A DNA stretch of 25,878 nt, from NCBI GenBank assembly GCA_022360075.1, contig JAKSDN010000436.1:1-25878 (forward strand), written 5' to 3'. A program made the position numbers and the translations under genes. Below, piece after piece: positions 1-7,511 of this stretch. Every line of letters begins with the position of its first letter. Positions within the stretch are counted from its first letter, which is position 1. Below the pieces are notes generated by a model that saw only the letters and a program-made list of their open reading frames with translations, ran no database searches and was not told the DNA's origin. This DNA comes from Kiloniellales bacterium. GTDB taxonomy: Bacteria > Pseudomonadota > Alphaproteobacteria > Kiloniellales > JAKSDN01.

Positions 1-10
1 AAGGCTTAAA

Positions 11-28
11 GTTATATCTTATAGACAA
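11..28. promoter_or_regulatory. Candidate operator upstream of the amidohydrolase-like gene
   Basis: An AT-rich stretch in an otherwise GC-rich window carries the dyad ATATC-N5-GACAA at 14-28. It matches the dyad ATGTC-N5-GATAT at 7416-7430 in inverted orientation, with 12 of 17 bases identical over the longer alignment (11-27 against 7417-7433). Half-sites spaced by about five bases fit a dimeric GntR/HutC-type repressor, and such a regulator is encoded at 1144-1938. The similarity is seen directly; the link to the regulator is inference. AT-rich promoters can resemble one another by chance. Confidence 0.4.
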
Positions 29-109
29 CTAGCAGGAATTGCGCCTCTTCACGAGGCGGATAGTCCGGCGATCCGGCGTGTCCCGCGCGTTCGCCGCTGG
101 AGACAGGCC

Positions 110-997
110 TTGAGCGCTACCTACGACTTCCCCGCCATCGACACCGTGGTCAATCCTCAGACCGCCGACATCCTGAAGCTTCGCAGCTTCGAGCCGACCT
201 TCCAGATGGAGAAGTTCGGCCGCGACCAGAAGGCACTCCAGGGCTGGACCCTTGAGGAGATGCTCGCCCTGATGGACGACGCCGGGGTTGAGCGCGCTTT
301 CCTCGTCGCCTGCAAGGTCGGGCAGATGGGCTTGCCGGGGAGCTGGCAGCTTCCCTACGAGATCGTGGCCGACGCGATCCAAGCGCATCCGGACCGCTTC
401 TACGGGCTCGCGGGCGTGGACCCGACCGAAGGCATGCACGGCGTACGCGAACTGGAGCGGGCGGTGCGTGACTACGGCTTCATCGGGGCACATGGCTATC
501 CGCATTGGTTCGAGCTCGCCCCAGATCATGCGAAATGGTATCCGCTCTATGCCAAATGCGTGGAACTGGACATTCCGATCCAGCTCCAGGTCGGGCAATC
601 GCTCGTCTACTACGAAAAGCGCCCGCTGCGCAGCGTGGGGAGGCCGATCACCCTAGACAGTGTCGCCTGCGACTTCCCCGAACTGAAGCTCATCGGCATC
701 CATGTGGGCATCCCCTGGACCGATGAGATGATCGCCATGGCCTGGAAGCACCGCAATGTCTATATCATCTCGGACGCCCATGCGCCGCGCTACTGGCCGG
801 CGAGCTTCGTCAATTACATCGACACCTATGGGCGTCACAAGGTGATGTTCGGCACCGATTTTCCGGTGCTGGGTTTCGAGCGCGTTCGCCGCGAGGTCGA
901 GGAGCTAGGCCTGCGGGAAGAATCGAAGCGGCTGTTCCTACGCGACAACACGATCGGCATTTACAAGCTGGATCTGCCGCTCAGCACGGAGCTCTAG
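110..997 (+). CDS. Amidohydrolase-fold (Amidohydrolase_2-like) protein, metal site degenerate
   Basis: This 295-residue protein has the length and overall pattern of the amidohydrolase_2 (COG2159) TIM-barrel hydrolases and decarboxylases. Support comes from the strand-end motif IGIHVG (His198), a late FGTDFP motif with the usual metal-site Asp (Asp250), and HGYPHW near residue 128. The N-terminal metal-binding D-x-H-x-H signature is replaced by D-T-V-V-N at residues 11-15. The strand normally carrying a metal His reads IQLQVG at about 157-162. Activity may therefore be altered, or may use a different metal arrangement. The start is a TTG at 110, preceded by GGAGA six bases upstream. It lies next to a GntR regulator and near CoA-linked catabolic genes, so a role in the same degradative pathway is likely. 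The substrate is not identifiable. Confidence 0.8.
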   Translation: MSATYDFPAIDTVVNPQTADILKLRSFEPTFQMEKFGRDQKALQGWTLEEMLALMDDAGVERAFLVACKVGQMGLPGSWQLPYEIVADAIQAHPDRFYGLAGVDPTEGMHGVRELERAVRDYGFIGAHGYPHWFELAPDHAKWYPLYAKCVELDIPIQLQVGQSLVYYEKRPLRSVGRPITLDSVACDFPELKLIGIHVGIPWTDEMIAMAWKHRNVYIISDAHAPRYWPASFVNYIDTYGRHKVMFGTDFPVLGFERVRREVEELGLREESKRLFLRDNTIGIYKLDLPLSTEL

Positions 998-1042
998 CGG
1001 TGATGTGGCCGAACGCGGGCTTGGCATGAGGGTGGGCGGCTG

Positions 1043-1081
1043 ATAAGCATGCAAGATCTCGCAAGACTTGGCCGTGCTTAT
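1043..1081. repeat. Inverted repeat in the leader of the GntR gene
   Basis: ATAAGCA at 1043-1049 is perfectly repeated in inverse at 1075-1081 (TGCTTAT), with 25 bases between the arms. A weaker CAAG/CTTG dyad sits inside. It lies in the 146-base gap between the amidohydrolase-like gene and the regulator, about 60 bases before the regulator start. It could be an autoregulatory site or a folded leader; it has no T-tract typical of an intrinsic terminator. A 7-base match at this spacing could be coincidental. Confidence 0.3.
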
Positions 1082-1143
1082 CCCCGCCTTGGTTGCGTGT
1101 GGTCGGAGAAGCCGTGCCGCCGCGTGGCGAGGGAACGACGCCC

Positions 1144-1938
1144 ATGAGCACGCAACAAGGCGATGCGCCCCGGTTCGACGGGTTATCTCCCCTACCGCTC
1201 TACCACAAGATCTACATGGTGCTGCGCGAGCGGCTGGAAGAAGGTGCGTTCCCGGCCGACGTGCCGATGCCCTCCGAACACGATCTTGCCGCCGAGTTCG
1301 GCGTGTCGCGGATAACCATCCGGCGGGCGCTGGAGCGACTGACCGAGAAGGGGATGATCGCGCGCCACCGCGGGCGCGGTACCTTCCCGATTGCGCCCCC
1401 TGTCTCGCGGCCCTTGCGGACCGATATCAGCGGACTGATGGAAAGCCTGCAGGTGATGGGGCGCAACACCAGCGTGCAACTGCTGGAATTCGGCTATGTC
1501 CATGCATCCGCCGAGATCGCCGCGGCACTCGAGATCACGCCTGGTGCGGAGGTGCAGAAGGCGGTTCGGGTGCGCCGCCATGACGGCCGCCCGGTCTCCT
1601 ACCTGACCACGCATGTGCTGGCCGAAGTGGGGCGGCGCTTCGGCCCGTCCGACTTGGAGACAACGCCGCTTCTGTCGCTGCTCGCGAAATCAGGCATCGA
1701 GGTCACCGCTGCCGATCAGACTATCACCGCCTGCATGGCCGATGCCGCCGCTGCCACGCAGCTCGAGGTCGAGATCGGCGCGCCGCTTCTGGTTGTGGTG
1801 CGTGTCATCCGCGACCAGTCGGATCGCCCTGTTGAGCATATCCGCGCGCTTTACCGCCCCGATCTCTACGAGTTCCAGATGTCCATGTCGCGCAAGGCCG
1901 GTAGCGGAAAGATGCGCCTGGAAACCGGTCAAGCCTGA
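1144..1938 (+). CDS. GntR-family transcriptional regulator, HutC subfamily (wHTH + UTRA)
   Basis: This 264-residue protein has a classic GntR winged helix at about residues 17-83, including LPLYHKI, the PSEHDLAAEFGVSRITIRRA recognition-helix stretch and the RHRGRGTF wing. A UTRA ligand-binding domain follows at about 100-245. This architecture belongs to the HutC subfamily, whose members usually repress catabolic or transport operons until a small-molecule effector binds. ATG 1144 was chosen because GAGGGA lies nine bases upstream; a TTG at 1093 would add 17 residues without helping the fold. The 3' end overlaps the convergent alpha/beta-hydrolase-like gene by 10 bases. Likely targets are the TRAP operon, the CoA ligase and the amidohydrolase-like gene, whose promoters share a dyad. 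This is inferred from position and operator similarity. Confidence 0.92.
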   Translation: MSTQQGDAPRFDGLSPLPLYHKIYMVLRERLEEGAFPADVPMPSEHDLAAEFGVSRITIRRALERLTEKGMIARHRGRGTFPIAPPVSRPLRTDISGLMESLQVMGRNTSVQLLEFGYVHASAEIAAALEITPGAEVQKAVRVRRHDGRPVSYLTTHVLAEVGRRFGPSDLETTPLLSLLAKSGIEVTAADQTITACMADAAAATQLEVEIGAPLLVVVRVIRDQSDRPVEHIRALYRPDLYEFQMSMSRKAGSGKMRLETGQA

Positions 1939-2783
1939 TCGAGCCATTCTGAGAGGGCGGCTGCCGTCGCCTCGGCGCGATCCGGTGTGGCATTGCCCGG
2001 GATCACAAGACGCTGTGCATCGGGCATCAACGCCATGACAGCGTCGAGATACTCCAGCAGCATGTCGTCCTCGGCGCAGGCGACCAGCGTGCGCACGCTC
2101 ACCAGCGGCAGGCGCGCGCGCTTGTCGTAGGTGAAGGCCGCCCGATAGGAGTGATGGTAGCTGCGCACCGCCTTGAGCACCTCGACCACCTTCTCGTGCA
2201 GAACCTCCGGGGCGGGTAGACCCACCTTGCGCAGATGCGCCGCGTCGCGCCTGAACCAGGGCCAGAACAAGGCGTTGTCGCGCACAAAATGCCAGGCCCA
2301 GTTGAGTTGGCTGCCGGTCTGGTCCACTGTCACCTCAGGTGCATAGTGGGCTAGCATGTCGGCCTGCTCGTCCGTGGCGTAGACGGCCATGCCGTCGAGG
2401 ATCAGCGCTCGCACCATACCCGGCATTCCGATCGCCAACTCGACGGCGATGTTGCCGCCCGTGTGGCTCCCATAGGCGTCGAAAACATCCACGCCTATTG
2501 CGTCCAGCATGCGGCGATGGGCATCGGCGAAGTAGCGGATATCCGGTGCGTCCCCTGGCGCGGGCGGGCAGGAATCGCCATTGCCCAGCGTGTCGGGTGC
2601 GATCACGTGCCGGGATCGGCCCAGCCGTTGCATCAGCGGTTGCAGGATCCACGACGAGGTGGGCGAGGGATGGAACATCACCAAGGGCCGCCCGCCATGA
2701 TGGGCACCGGCCTCACGGTAATGCACCTGGCCTTCCGCGATGCGCACGAAACCCCGGTCGATCTCGGCCAATTCCTCGGTCAT
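1929..2783 (-). CDS. Alpha/beta-fold hydrolase-like protein with atypical catalytic residues
   Basis: This 284-residue protein has the alpha/beta-hydrolase (MhpC-like) layout: an early strand with an oxyanion-type loop (MFHPSPTSSW, about 36-45), APDTLGNGDS at about 62-71, a nucleophile-elbow region at 103-110, and LVACAEDD near the end. The elbow reads G-S-H-T-G, so His107 occupies the usual Ser/Asp/Cys position. The C-terminal stretch where the catalytic His is expected (IPGNATPDRAEA) contains no His. ATG 2783 is preferred because the frame upstream of it lies within the dehydrogenase gene. It sits 10 bases after the acyl-CoA dehydrogenase stop, as the last gene of the TRAP operon. It may be a non-hydrolytic or diverged family member; lyase or hydratase-type chemistry is possible but not shown. 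Confidence 0.82.
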   Translation of the reverse strand: MTEELAEIDRGFVRIAEGQVHYREAGAHHGGRPLVMFHPSPTSSWILQPLMQRLGRSRHVIAPDTLGNGDSCPPAPGDAPDIRYFADAHRRMLDAIGVDVFDAYGSHTGGNIAVELAIGMPGMVRALILDGMAVYATDEQADMLAHYAPEVTVDQTGSQLNWAWHFVRDNALFWPWFRRDAAHLRKVGLPAPEVLHEKVVEVLKAVRSYHHSYRAAFTYDKRARLPLVSVRTLVACAEDDMLLEYLDAVMALMPDAQRLVIPGNATPDRAEATAAALSEWLDQA

Positions 2784-2793
2784 GGGTGCGGAC

Positions 2794-3936
2794 TCACAGA
2801 CCCAACTCGCGGGCGATGATGTTGCGCTGAATCTCGTTGCTGCCTTCGCCGAAGCTGTACAAACGAGCATCGCGCCACAGCCGCTGCATTTCGCTTTCGA
2901 TGATATAGCCGGCGCTGGCCAGCGTTTGCATTCCATGCTGGGTGACGTACTGCAGGGCCTCGGTGGCAATCACCTTGGCCTGGGCGGCGTGGCGGCGGGC
3001 CGGCAGGCCCTCGCGGATCAGCCAGGCGAGATGCCAGGAGGTCAGGCGCGACTGGTCCACCCGCATCTGCATATCCGCCAGACGATGCTGGATCACCTGA
3101 AACTTGCCGATGGGCCGGCCGAATTGCTCGCGTTCGGTGACATGGGCCAGCGTCAGGTCGACCGCACGCTGCGCTGCGCCGGTGACCGCGGCCGCCATTC
3201 CCGCACGCGCGTAGTGCAGGGTGGACATCAGATGCACAAAGCCCTTGCCTTCTTCGCCCATGAGCGCCTCGGCGGGTACCTCAGCACCGTCGAAGGCGAT
3301 CTCGTAGCTGGGCAACGCATTGTTGCCGACCTTGGGCAGCTGGGAGAAGCTCACGCCCGCGGTGTCCTTCGGGACAAGCAGGATCGACAGGCCCTCGTGG
3401 CCGGACCCGCTCTCACCGGTCCGCACGACGGTGACGATGAAATCGGCCTCGGCGGCGTCACTGATCCAGGACTTGCGCCCGGTGATTACCCAGGTATCGC
3501 CCGCGCGGCGTGCCCGCGTCGCGACAGCGGCCGCATCGCTGCCCGCCTGCGGTTCGGTCAGCCCCAGGGCGAACAACAGCCCCTCGCCGATCAGGCGTGG
3601 CATCAGTGCAGCCTTTTGCGCCTCGGTGCCGTATGTCATCAGCGACATGCCGCCGAAGCCTACTGCCCGGTTGAACAGCGACGCCGCCATCCAGCCCTTG
3701 CGGCCCATCGTCTCCTGCACCAGCGCCACGGTGTCCCAGCCGCTGCCGAGTCCGCCCTGTGCCTGCGGGAAGGGTAGGGCCAAAAGCCCGTCGTCGGCCA
3801 TCACCTTCAGCAGATGGTAGGGCGGATCGTGCTGAGCGTCGCGGCGCGCCTGCTCCTCGGGGGGCAGATGACGCTCTAGAAAGCGCTCCACGCTGTTCAC
3901 GATCTGCCGTTGCTCCTCGGTGAGCGAAAAGTCCAT
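2794..3936 (-). CDS. Acyl-CoA dehydrogenase
   Basis: This 380-residue protein is full length for the FAD-dependent acyl-CoA dehydrogenase family, which introduces the alpha-beta double bond in acyl-CoA thioesters and passes electrons to ETF. Visible marks are the N-terminal SLTEEQRQIV, the FAD/substrate segment LTEPQAGSDAAAV, WITGRKSWISDA in the mid-domain, EREQFGRPIGKFQ, and the C-terminal GEGSNEIQRNIIAREL, where Glu364 sits at the usual catalytic-base position. Its ATG overlaps the TRAP permease stop by one base (TGATG), which implies translational coupling. Together with the CoA ligase across the divergent promoter, it suggests that the imported compound is activated to a CoA thioester and then dehydrogenated. 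The chain type cannot be fixed by eye. Confidence 0.93.
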   Translation of the reverse strand: MDFSLTEEQRQIVNSVERFLERHLPPEEQARRDAQHDPPYHLLKVMADDGLLALPFPQAQGGLGSGWDTVALVQETMGRKGWMAASLFNRAVGFGGMSLMTYGTEAQKAALMPRLIGEGLLFALGLTEPQAGSDAAAVATRARRAGDTWVITGRKSWISDAAEADFIVTVVRTGESGSGHEGLSILLVPKDTAGVSFSQLPKVGNNALPSYEIAFDGAEVPAEALMGEEGKGFVHLMSTLHYARAGMAAAVTGAAQRAVDLTLAHVTEREQFGRPIGKFQVIQHRLADMQMRVDQSRLTSWHLAWLIREGLPARRHAAQAKVIATEALQYVTQHGMQTLASAGYIIESEMQRLWRDARLYSFGEGSNEIQRNIIARELGL

Positions 3937-6215
3937 CAGGTTACCTTTTCTTGTGGGGTCAGAGCGTCGGCGCGGCCCAGCAGTGTGCGGACGCTGACGG
4001 TGAAGACGAGGCTGATTGCAAAGAGACCAGCCAGCCAGATCCCCGGCTGACGGACATGCAGCAGGTTCTGTCCCATCACCTCGACCGCCACGGCGCAGAG
4101 CGCCATGAGCGCCCAGAGCGGCCAGGCCAGTTCCTCGGGGATCGGCCGGGTCTCAGCGTCGGCCACCTCATCGCTGGTCAGGTTGCGCAGATCGAGCCCG
4201 GCCGCCTTAGGTCGTTCCTCCAGCCCCTCCTCGGCCTTGGCCTTGCTGAGCCGCGCCGCCGCCAGCCGTCCGAATAGACCCGGGGACGCCGCCTGTCTCT
4301 CGTCTTCAAGCCGCACTGCCGGGACGCCCGAGCCGATGCCGCGCCAGTTCAGCGCTGCCACGGCCAGTACCAGCCCCAGCCCGGCCAGGTCGGCCACCCC
4401 CTGCGGAGCAACCATCATCAGCCCGCCCGCCAAGAGCACCGCGCGCCAAACCGCTCCCATTGGCCCAAAGAGGAAACCCACGAAGGCCGCCGAGATCGCC
4501 ACCAGTCCGATGGAGGCCGACCCGGCGGCGAGCGCGGTTTCCCACAGCGATCCCTCCAGCACCAGGGCAGGCTGGTAGATGAACATCACTGGTATCAGAA
4601 AGGCCGCGATGCCCAGCTTGGCGGCGTCAACGCCTGTGCGCATCGGATCAGCTTGGGCTATGGGGGCTGCGGCGAAGGCCGCCAATGCGATGGGCGGCGT
4701 GATGTTGGATACCACGCCGAAATAGAGGGCGAACATGTGGGCGGCCATCGCCGGCACGCCCGCGGCCTGCAGGATCGGGATCACCGTGGCGACCATGGTG
4801 ATGTAGACTGCCGAGGCCGTCATCCCCATGCCCATGATCAGCGCCATGGCGCCGGAGATGAGAATCAGCAGCCATAGTTGCCCTTCGGCCGCCGCCATCG
4901 CTGCCTGCGACAGCTTGAAACTCAGCCCAGTGGCGAAGATCGCGCCGATGATGATACCCGCGCACGCCGCTGTCGCCGACAGCCCGACGGTGGAGCGTGC
5001 TGCAGTCTCGGCAGCCAGCAGCATCTTTGGCGCAGTGGGCCATGTGGGTCGGCGCAGAAAGCCGATCAGGAAGGTCCCGATGATCGCAACCACCGCCACG
5101 AAGATGATCGAATAGCCCGCCAGCAGTGTGCCAAGGATCAGGGCAATCGGGATCAGCAGGTAGCCCTGCCGCTTCAGCACCGGCCAGGCGCGGGGCAGGG
5201 CAGCCCTTGGAATGGTGCGCAGCCCCGAGCGGCGCGCCTCTAGATGGACGGCCACGAAGATCCCCAGGAAGTAGAGCAGCGCCGGCACCAGCGCCGCGAG
5301 TGCCACCTCCAAATAGGGCCGGCCCATGAACTCCGCCATGATGAAGGCGATGGCTCCCATGACCGGAGGCATGATCATGCCCCCGGTGGAGGCGGCCGAT
5401 TCCACCCCGCCCGAGAAGCTGCCGCGATAGCCGAGTTGCCGCATCAGCGGGATCGTGAAGGACCCGGTGGTCAGAACGTTGCCGATGGCGCTGCCCGAAA
5501 GACTACCCATGAAAGCCGACGAGACCACCGCGGCCTTCGCCGGCCCGCCAGTACGATGGCCGAAGAGCGCGAACGCCAGCCGCAAGAAGAAGGTGCCGAC
5601 CCCGACCACGCTCAGAAGCTGGCCGAAGAAGATGAACAGGACAACGTATTGCGCCATCACCAGGACGGGGACGCCGAATACCCCGTCATCACCGACCAGA
5701 AGCGAGCGCAGCAGCCCGGTGAGGCTCGTCGGCGGGCCGTAAAACACGCCCGGGAAGTGGTCAGCGTTCAGGGCGTGGATGCAGAAAAACAGCGCCACGG
5801 CGATGATGATCAGCCCCACCGCCCGGCGCACCGCCTCGAAGAGCAGCGCTAGCGTCATCCAGGCAGCCACCATGTCTGTGGTGGACAGCCGGACCGTCCG
5901 CATTTCCCAGTTGTCGATGGTGGAGAGATAATACCAGGCAAGCCACAGCGCACAGAAAAACAGCGCCGTGTCCAGCACACGCGCCAAAGTTCTGCGCGTG
6001 CGTCCCGCTGCGTCGAGGGGGAAGACCACGAAGACCAGCGCCAGCGCCACCATCACGTGCAGCATTCGGTAGAGCATGCTGTCGGGCGCGCCGTAGAAGC
6101 CCGCATAGAGGTGGATCAGCACGAAGAAGACCGACAGCACCAGACCCACCCATCGGCGAGCACCTGAAAACGTATCGGCTTCAGAGGTCAGTCCAAGCGA
6201 TCGAATGCCCAGCAA
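3936..6215 (-). CDS. TRAP transporter fused permease (DctQ-DctM type, TAXI system)
   Basis: This very hydrophobic protein of about 759 residues matches the fused 4TM/12TM permeases that partner TAXI-type binding proteins and use an ion gradient to import carboxylates. The large-subunit part includes SGSAIGNVLTTGSFTIPLM, GGMIMPPVMGAIAFIMAE, MGMGMTASAVYI and SNITPPIALAAFAAAPIA. A charged linker (EEGLEERPKAAGLDLRNLTS) and two more hydrophobic segments follow at the C-terminus. The start was placed at TTG 6215 because AGGAGG lies at 6223-6228, seven bases upstream. The longer frame to 6323 would run into the binding-protein gene. It lies 64 bases after the binding protein, with a strong hairpin in between, and is coupled to the acyl-CoA dehydrogenase. 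The substrate is unknown. Confidence 0.92.
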   Translation of the reverse strand: MLGIRSLGLTSEADTFSGARRWVGLVLSVFFVLIHLYAGFYGAPDSMLYRMLHVMVALALVFVVFPLDAAGRTRRTLARVLDTALFFCALWLAWYYLSTIDNWEMRTVRLSTTDMVAAWMTLALLFEAVRRAVGLIIIAVALFFCIHALNADHFPGVFYGPPTSLTGLLRSLLVGDDGVFGVPVLVMAQYVVLFIFFGQLLSVVGVGTFFLRLAFALFGHRTGGPAKAAVVSSAFMGSLSGSAIGNVLTTGSFTIPLMRQLGYRGSFSGGVESAASTGGMIMPPVMGAIAFIMAEFMGRPYLEVALAALVPALLYFLGIFVAVHLEARRSGLRTIPRAALPRAWPVLKRQGYLLIPIALILGTLLAGYSIIFVAVVAIIGTFLIGFLRRPTWPTAPKMLLAAETAARSTVGLSATAACAGIIIGAIFATGLSFKLSQAAMAAAEGQLWLLILISGAMALIMGMGMTASAVYITMVATVIPILQAAGVPAMAAHMFALYFGVVSNITPPIALAAFAAAPIAQADPMRTGVDAAKLGIAAFLIPVMFIYQPALVLEGSLWETALAAGSASIGLVAISAAFVGFLFGPMGAVWRAVLLAGGLMMVAPQGVADLAGLGLVLAVAALNWRGIGSGVPAVRLEDERQAASPGLFGRLAAARLSKAKAEEGLEERPKAAGLDLRNLTSDEVADAETRPIPEELAWPLWALMALCAVAVEVMGQNLLHVRQPGIWLAGLFAISLVFTVSVRTLLGRADALTPQEKVT

Positions 6216-6222
6216 AGGACAT

Positions 6223-6228
6223 CCTCCT
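6223..6228 (-). promoter_or_regulatory. Shine-Dalgarno site deciding the TTG start of the TRAP permease
   Basis: On the minus strand AGGAGG lies seven bases before an in-frame TTG at 6215. The ATG that directly abuts the site is out of frame and soon meets a stop, so the TTG is the better start. Confidence 0.6.
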
Positions 6229-6246
6229 GTCAGAGGCCGGGCGTGT

Positions 6247-6273
6247 CGCCGCCGCCGGGTGCCGGCGGCGGCG
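6247..6273 (-). repeat. Perfect GC hairpin between TAXI binding-protein and permease genes
   Basis: CGCCGCCGCCGG at 6247-6258 is followed by a 3-base loop and its exact reverse complement at 6262-6273, giving a 12-bp all-GC stem. It starts seven bases past the binding-protein stop and ends before the permease ribosome site. In solute-binding-protein operons, intercistronic hairpins commonly protect the upstream mRNA from 3' decay, so that the binding protein outnumbers the permease. That role is inferred here. There is no T-tract, so it is unlikely to be a strong intrinsic terminator. Confidence 0.7.
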
Positions 6274-6279
6274 GTCGGC

Positions 6280-7272
6280 TTAGCGGGCGGTGATCCCCAC
6301 TTCCTCGTAGTAACGCGCGGCACCCGGATGCACCTCGACCGGGTTGTCGTTCAGTGCGATCGCCGGATCGATCTCTTCGGCACCGGCGAACAGGCCATGG
6401 AACTCCTTGTAGTTTTCTACCAGCACCTTGGTGATTTCGTAGGCCAGCTCGTCGGAGACGTCGGAGGAGATCACGAGCTGGTTGACCATGTAGGGGATAA
6501 GCTGATCCTCCTCCTGGTTGGCATAGGTCCCCGCCGAGATGGTCTCGGCGCGCGTGCCGGGCAGGAGCTCGTTGTAGCGAGCCGCGGCCTCTTCGGTGAA
6601 GCCGAGCAAGTTGAAGCCCGGGTTATTCTCGATCTGGAGCATCAGGCTGTAGGGGGCGGGCCCTGCAAAGAAGCCCACATCCAGGCGGCCGTCCTGCATC
6701 GCCTGGGCAGTGTCGCCGTAGCCGATGCTCTCGATCACGCCACCGGCGGCGGTAATGTCGTCGAGGGTAACATCATGAGCCTGAAGCGCCGCCTCAATCA
6801 TCGGGAAGAAGATCGAGGTGCGGTTGGCGCCCCACACGCGCTTGGGCCCGTCGGCGGCCTGCGAGAGCGAGGTGATCTCGGTACCTGCGGCGGCGATCGG
6901 CTGGAGGAAGGCACCGTAGAGCGTCATCAGGTGGCGCACTTTGGGCACCTGGACGCCCAGCGAGCCGCCATCCTCGCGCACGATCCCTGACAGGAAGCTG
7001 TAGGTCAGCAACATCTCGATCTCGCCATCCTGCAGACGCACGAAATTGGCCGAGGTACCGCCGGCGACGGTGGTTGCCTCGACGCCTTCGATATTCTCGT
7101 TGATCAGCTCTGCCATCTTCGCACCCACGATCGGATAGGTGCCGGCTAGGCCCGAGCCGATCCTGATAAAGGTATCCTGGGCGGCCGCGCCACCGGCTGA
7201 AAGCACGGTGGCCGTGATTGCGGCAACGCCTAGCAATCGGGCGAAGGGAAGGGGGGTCGTTCGGTTGGACAT
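6280..7272 (-). CDS. TAXI-family TRAP transporter solute-binding protein
   Basis: This 330-residue periplasmic receptor has a clear signal peptide: a basic N-terminus (MSNRTTPLPFARLLG), a hydrophobic core (VAAITATVLSAGGAAA) and likely cleavage near residue 31 before QDTF. The mature protein opens with IRIGSGLAGTYPIVG and continues with TTVAGGTSANFVRL, both characteristic of the TAXI (TRAP-associated extracytoplasmic immunogenic) receptor family. DVGFFAGPAP matches the ligand-region pattern. ATG 7272 is preceded by AAGGAGGT at 7281-7288, eight bases upstream, so the longer frame to 7371 is not needed. It is the first gene of the operon with the fused TRAP permease. TAXI systems usually import di- or monocarboxylates or related acids; the ligand cannot be read from the sequence. 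Confidence 0.95.
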   Translation of the reverse strand: MSNRTTPLPFARLLGVAAITATVLSAGGAAAQDTFIRIGSGLAGTYPIVGAKMAELINENIEGVEATTVAGGTSANFVRLQDGEIEMLLTYSFLSGIVREDGGSLGVQVPKVRHLMTLYGAFLQPIAAAGTEITSLSQAADGPKRVWGANRTSIFFPMIEAALQAHDVTLDDITAAGGVIESIGYGDTAQAMQDGRLDVGFFAGPAPYSLMLQIENNPGFNLLGFTEEAAARYNELLPGTRAETISAGTYANQEEDQLIPYMVNQLVISSDVSDELAYEITKVLVENYKEFHGLFAGAEEIDPAIALNDNPVEVHPGAARYYEEVGITAR

Positions 7273-7406
7273 AGGGAGAGACCTCCTTGTTGTCGTGCCG
7301 CCGCCTTCGAGGACGGTCACTTTGCCAGTGCACGGGCGCCGGTCCGAGGGTGCGCGCCGCGCGAGACACATTGGCGGTGCAGGATTGCGCCGCCGACAGC
7401 GATTGC

Positions 7407-7435
7407 ACTATTCTAATGTCTTAATGATATGTCAA
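7407..7435 (-). promoter_or_regulatory. Predicted sigma-70-type promoter of the TAXI/TRAP operon
   Basis: On the minus strand a consensus TTGACA (7430-7435) is followed after 17 bases by AATAGT (7407-7412). It lies in an AT-rich island about 135 bases before the TAXI gene start. The candidate operator at 7416-7430 fills the spacer, which would suit repression by steric block. Prediction by eye only. Confidence 0.45.
7416..7433. promoter_or_regulatory. Candidate operator in the divergent TRAP/CoA-ligase promoter region
   Basis: The dyad ATGTC-N5-GATAT at 7416-7430 has the same half-sites and spacing as the inverted copy at 14-28. It lies between the -35 and -10 elements predicted for the minus-strand TAXI operon and about 80 bases before the plus-strand CoA-ligase start. 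One bound repressor could therefore control both directions. The nearby GntR/HutC-type regulator (1144-1938) is the obvious candidate, by inference. Confidence 0.42.
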
Positions 7436-7511
7436 TTAGTCAGGGACGCGATTCGTGGCCACCACGCATCGCTGCGCCCGACCGTCGCCGCGCCGACAAG
7501 GAATGCAATGG

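Noticed and set aside
2784..2969. N-terminal extension of the alpha/beta-hydrolase-like protein
   Set aside because: The extra 62 residues lie inside the acyl-CoA dehydrogenase gene and are Ser/Pro/Cys-rich shadow sequence; ATG 2783 fits the fold.
2740..3777. Plus-strand open frame opposite the acyl-CoA dehydrogenase
   Set aside because: The minus-strand dehydrogenase has all family motifs; this frame has none and no ribosome site.
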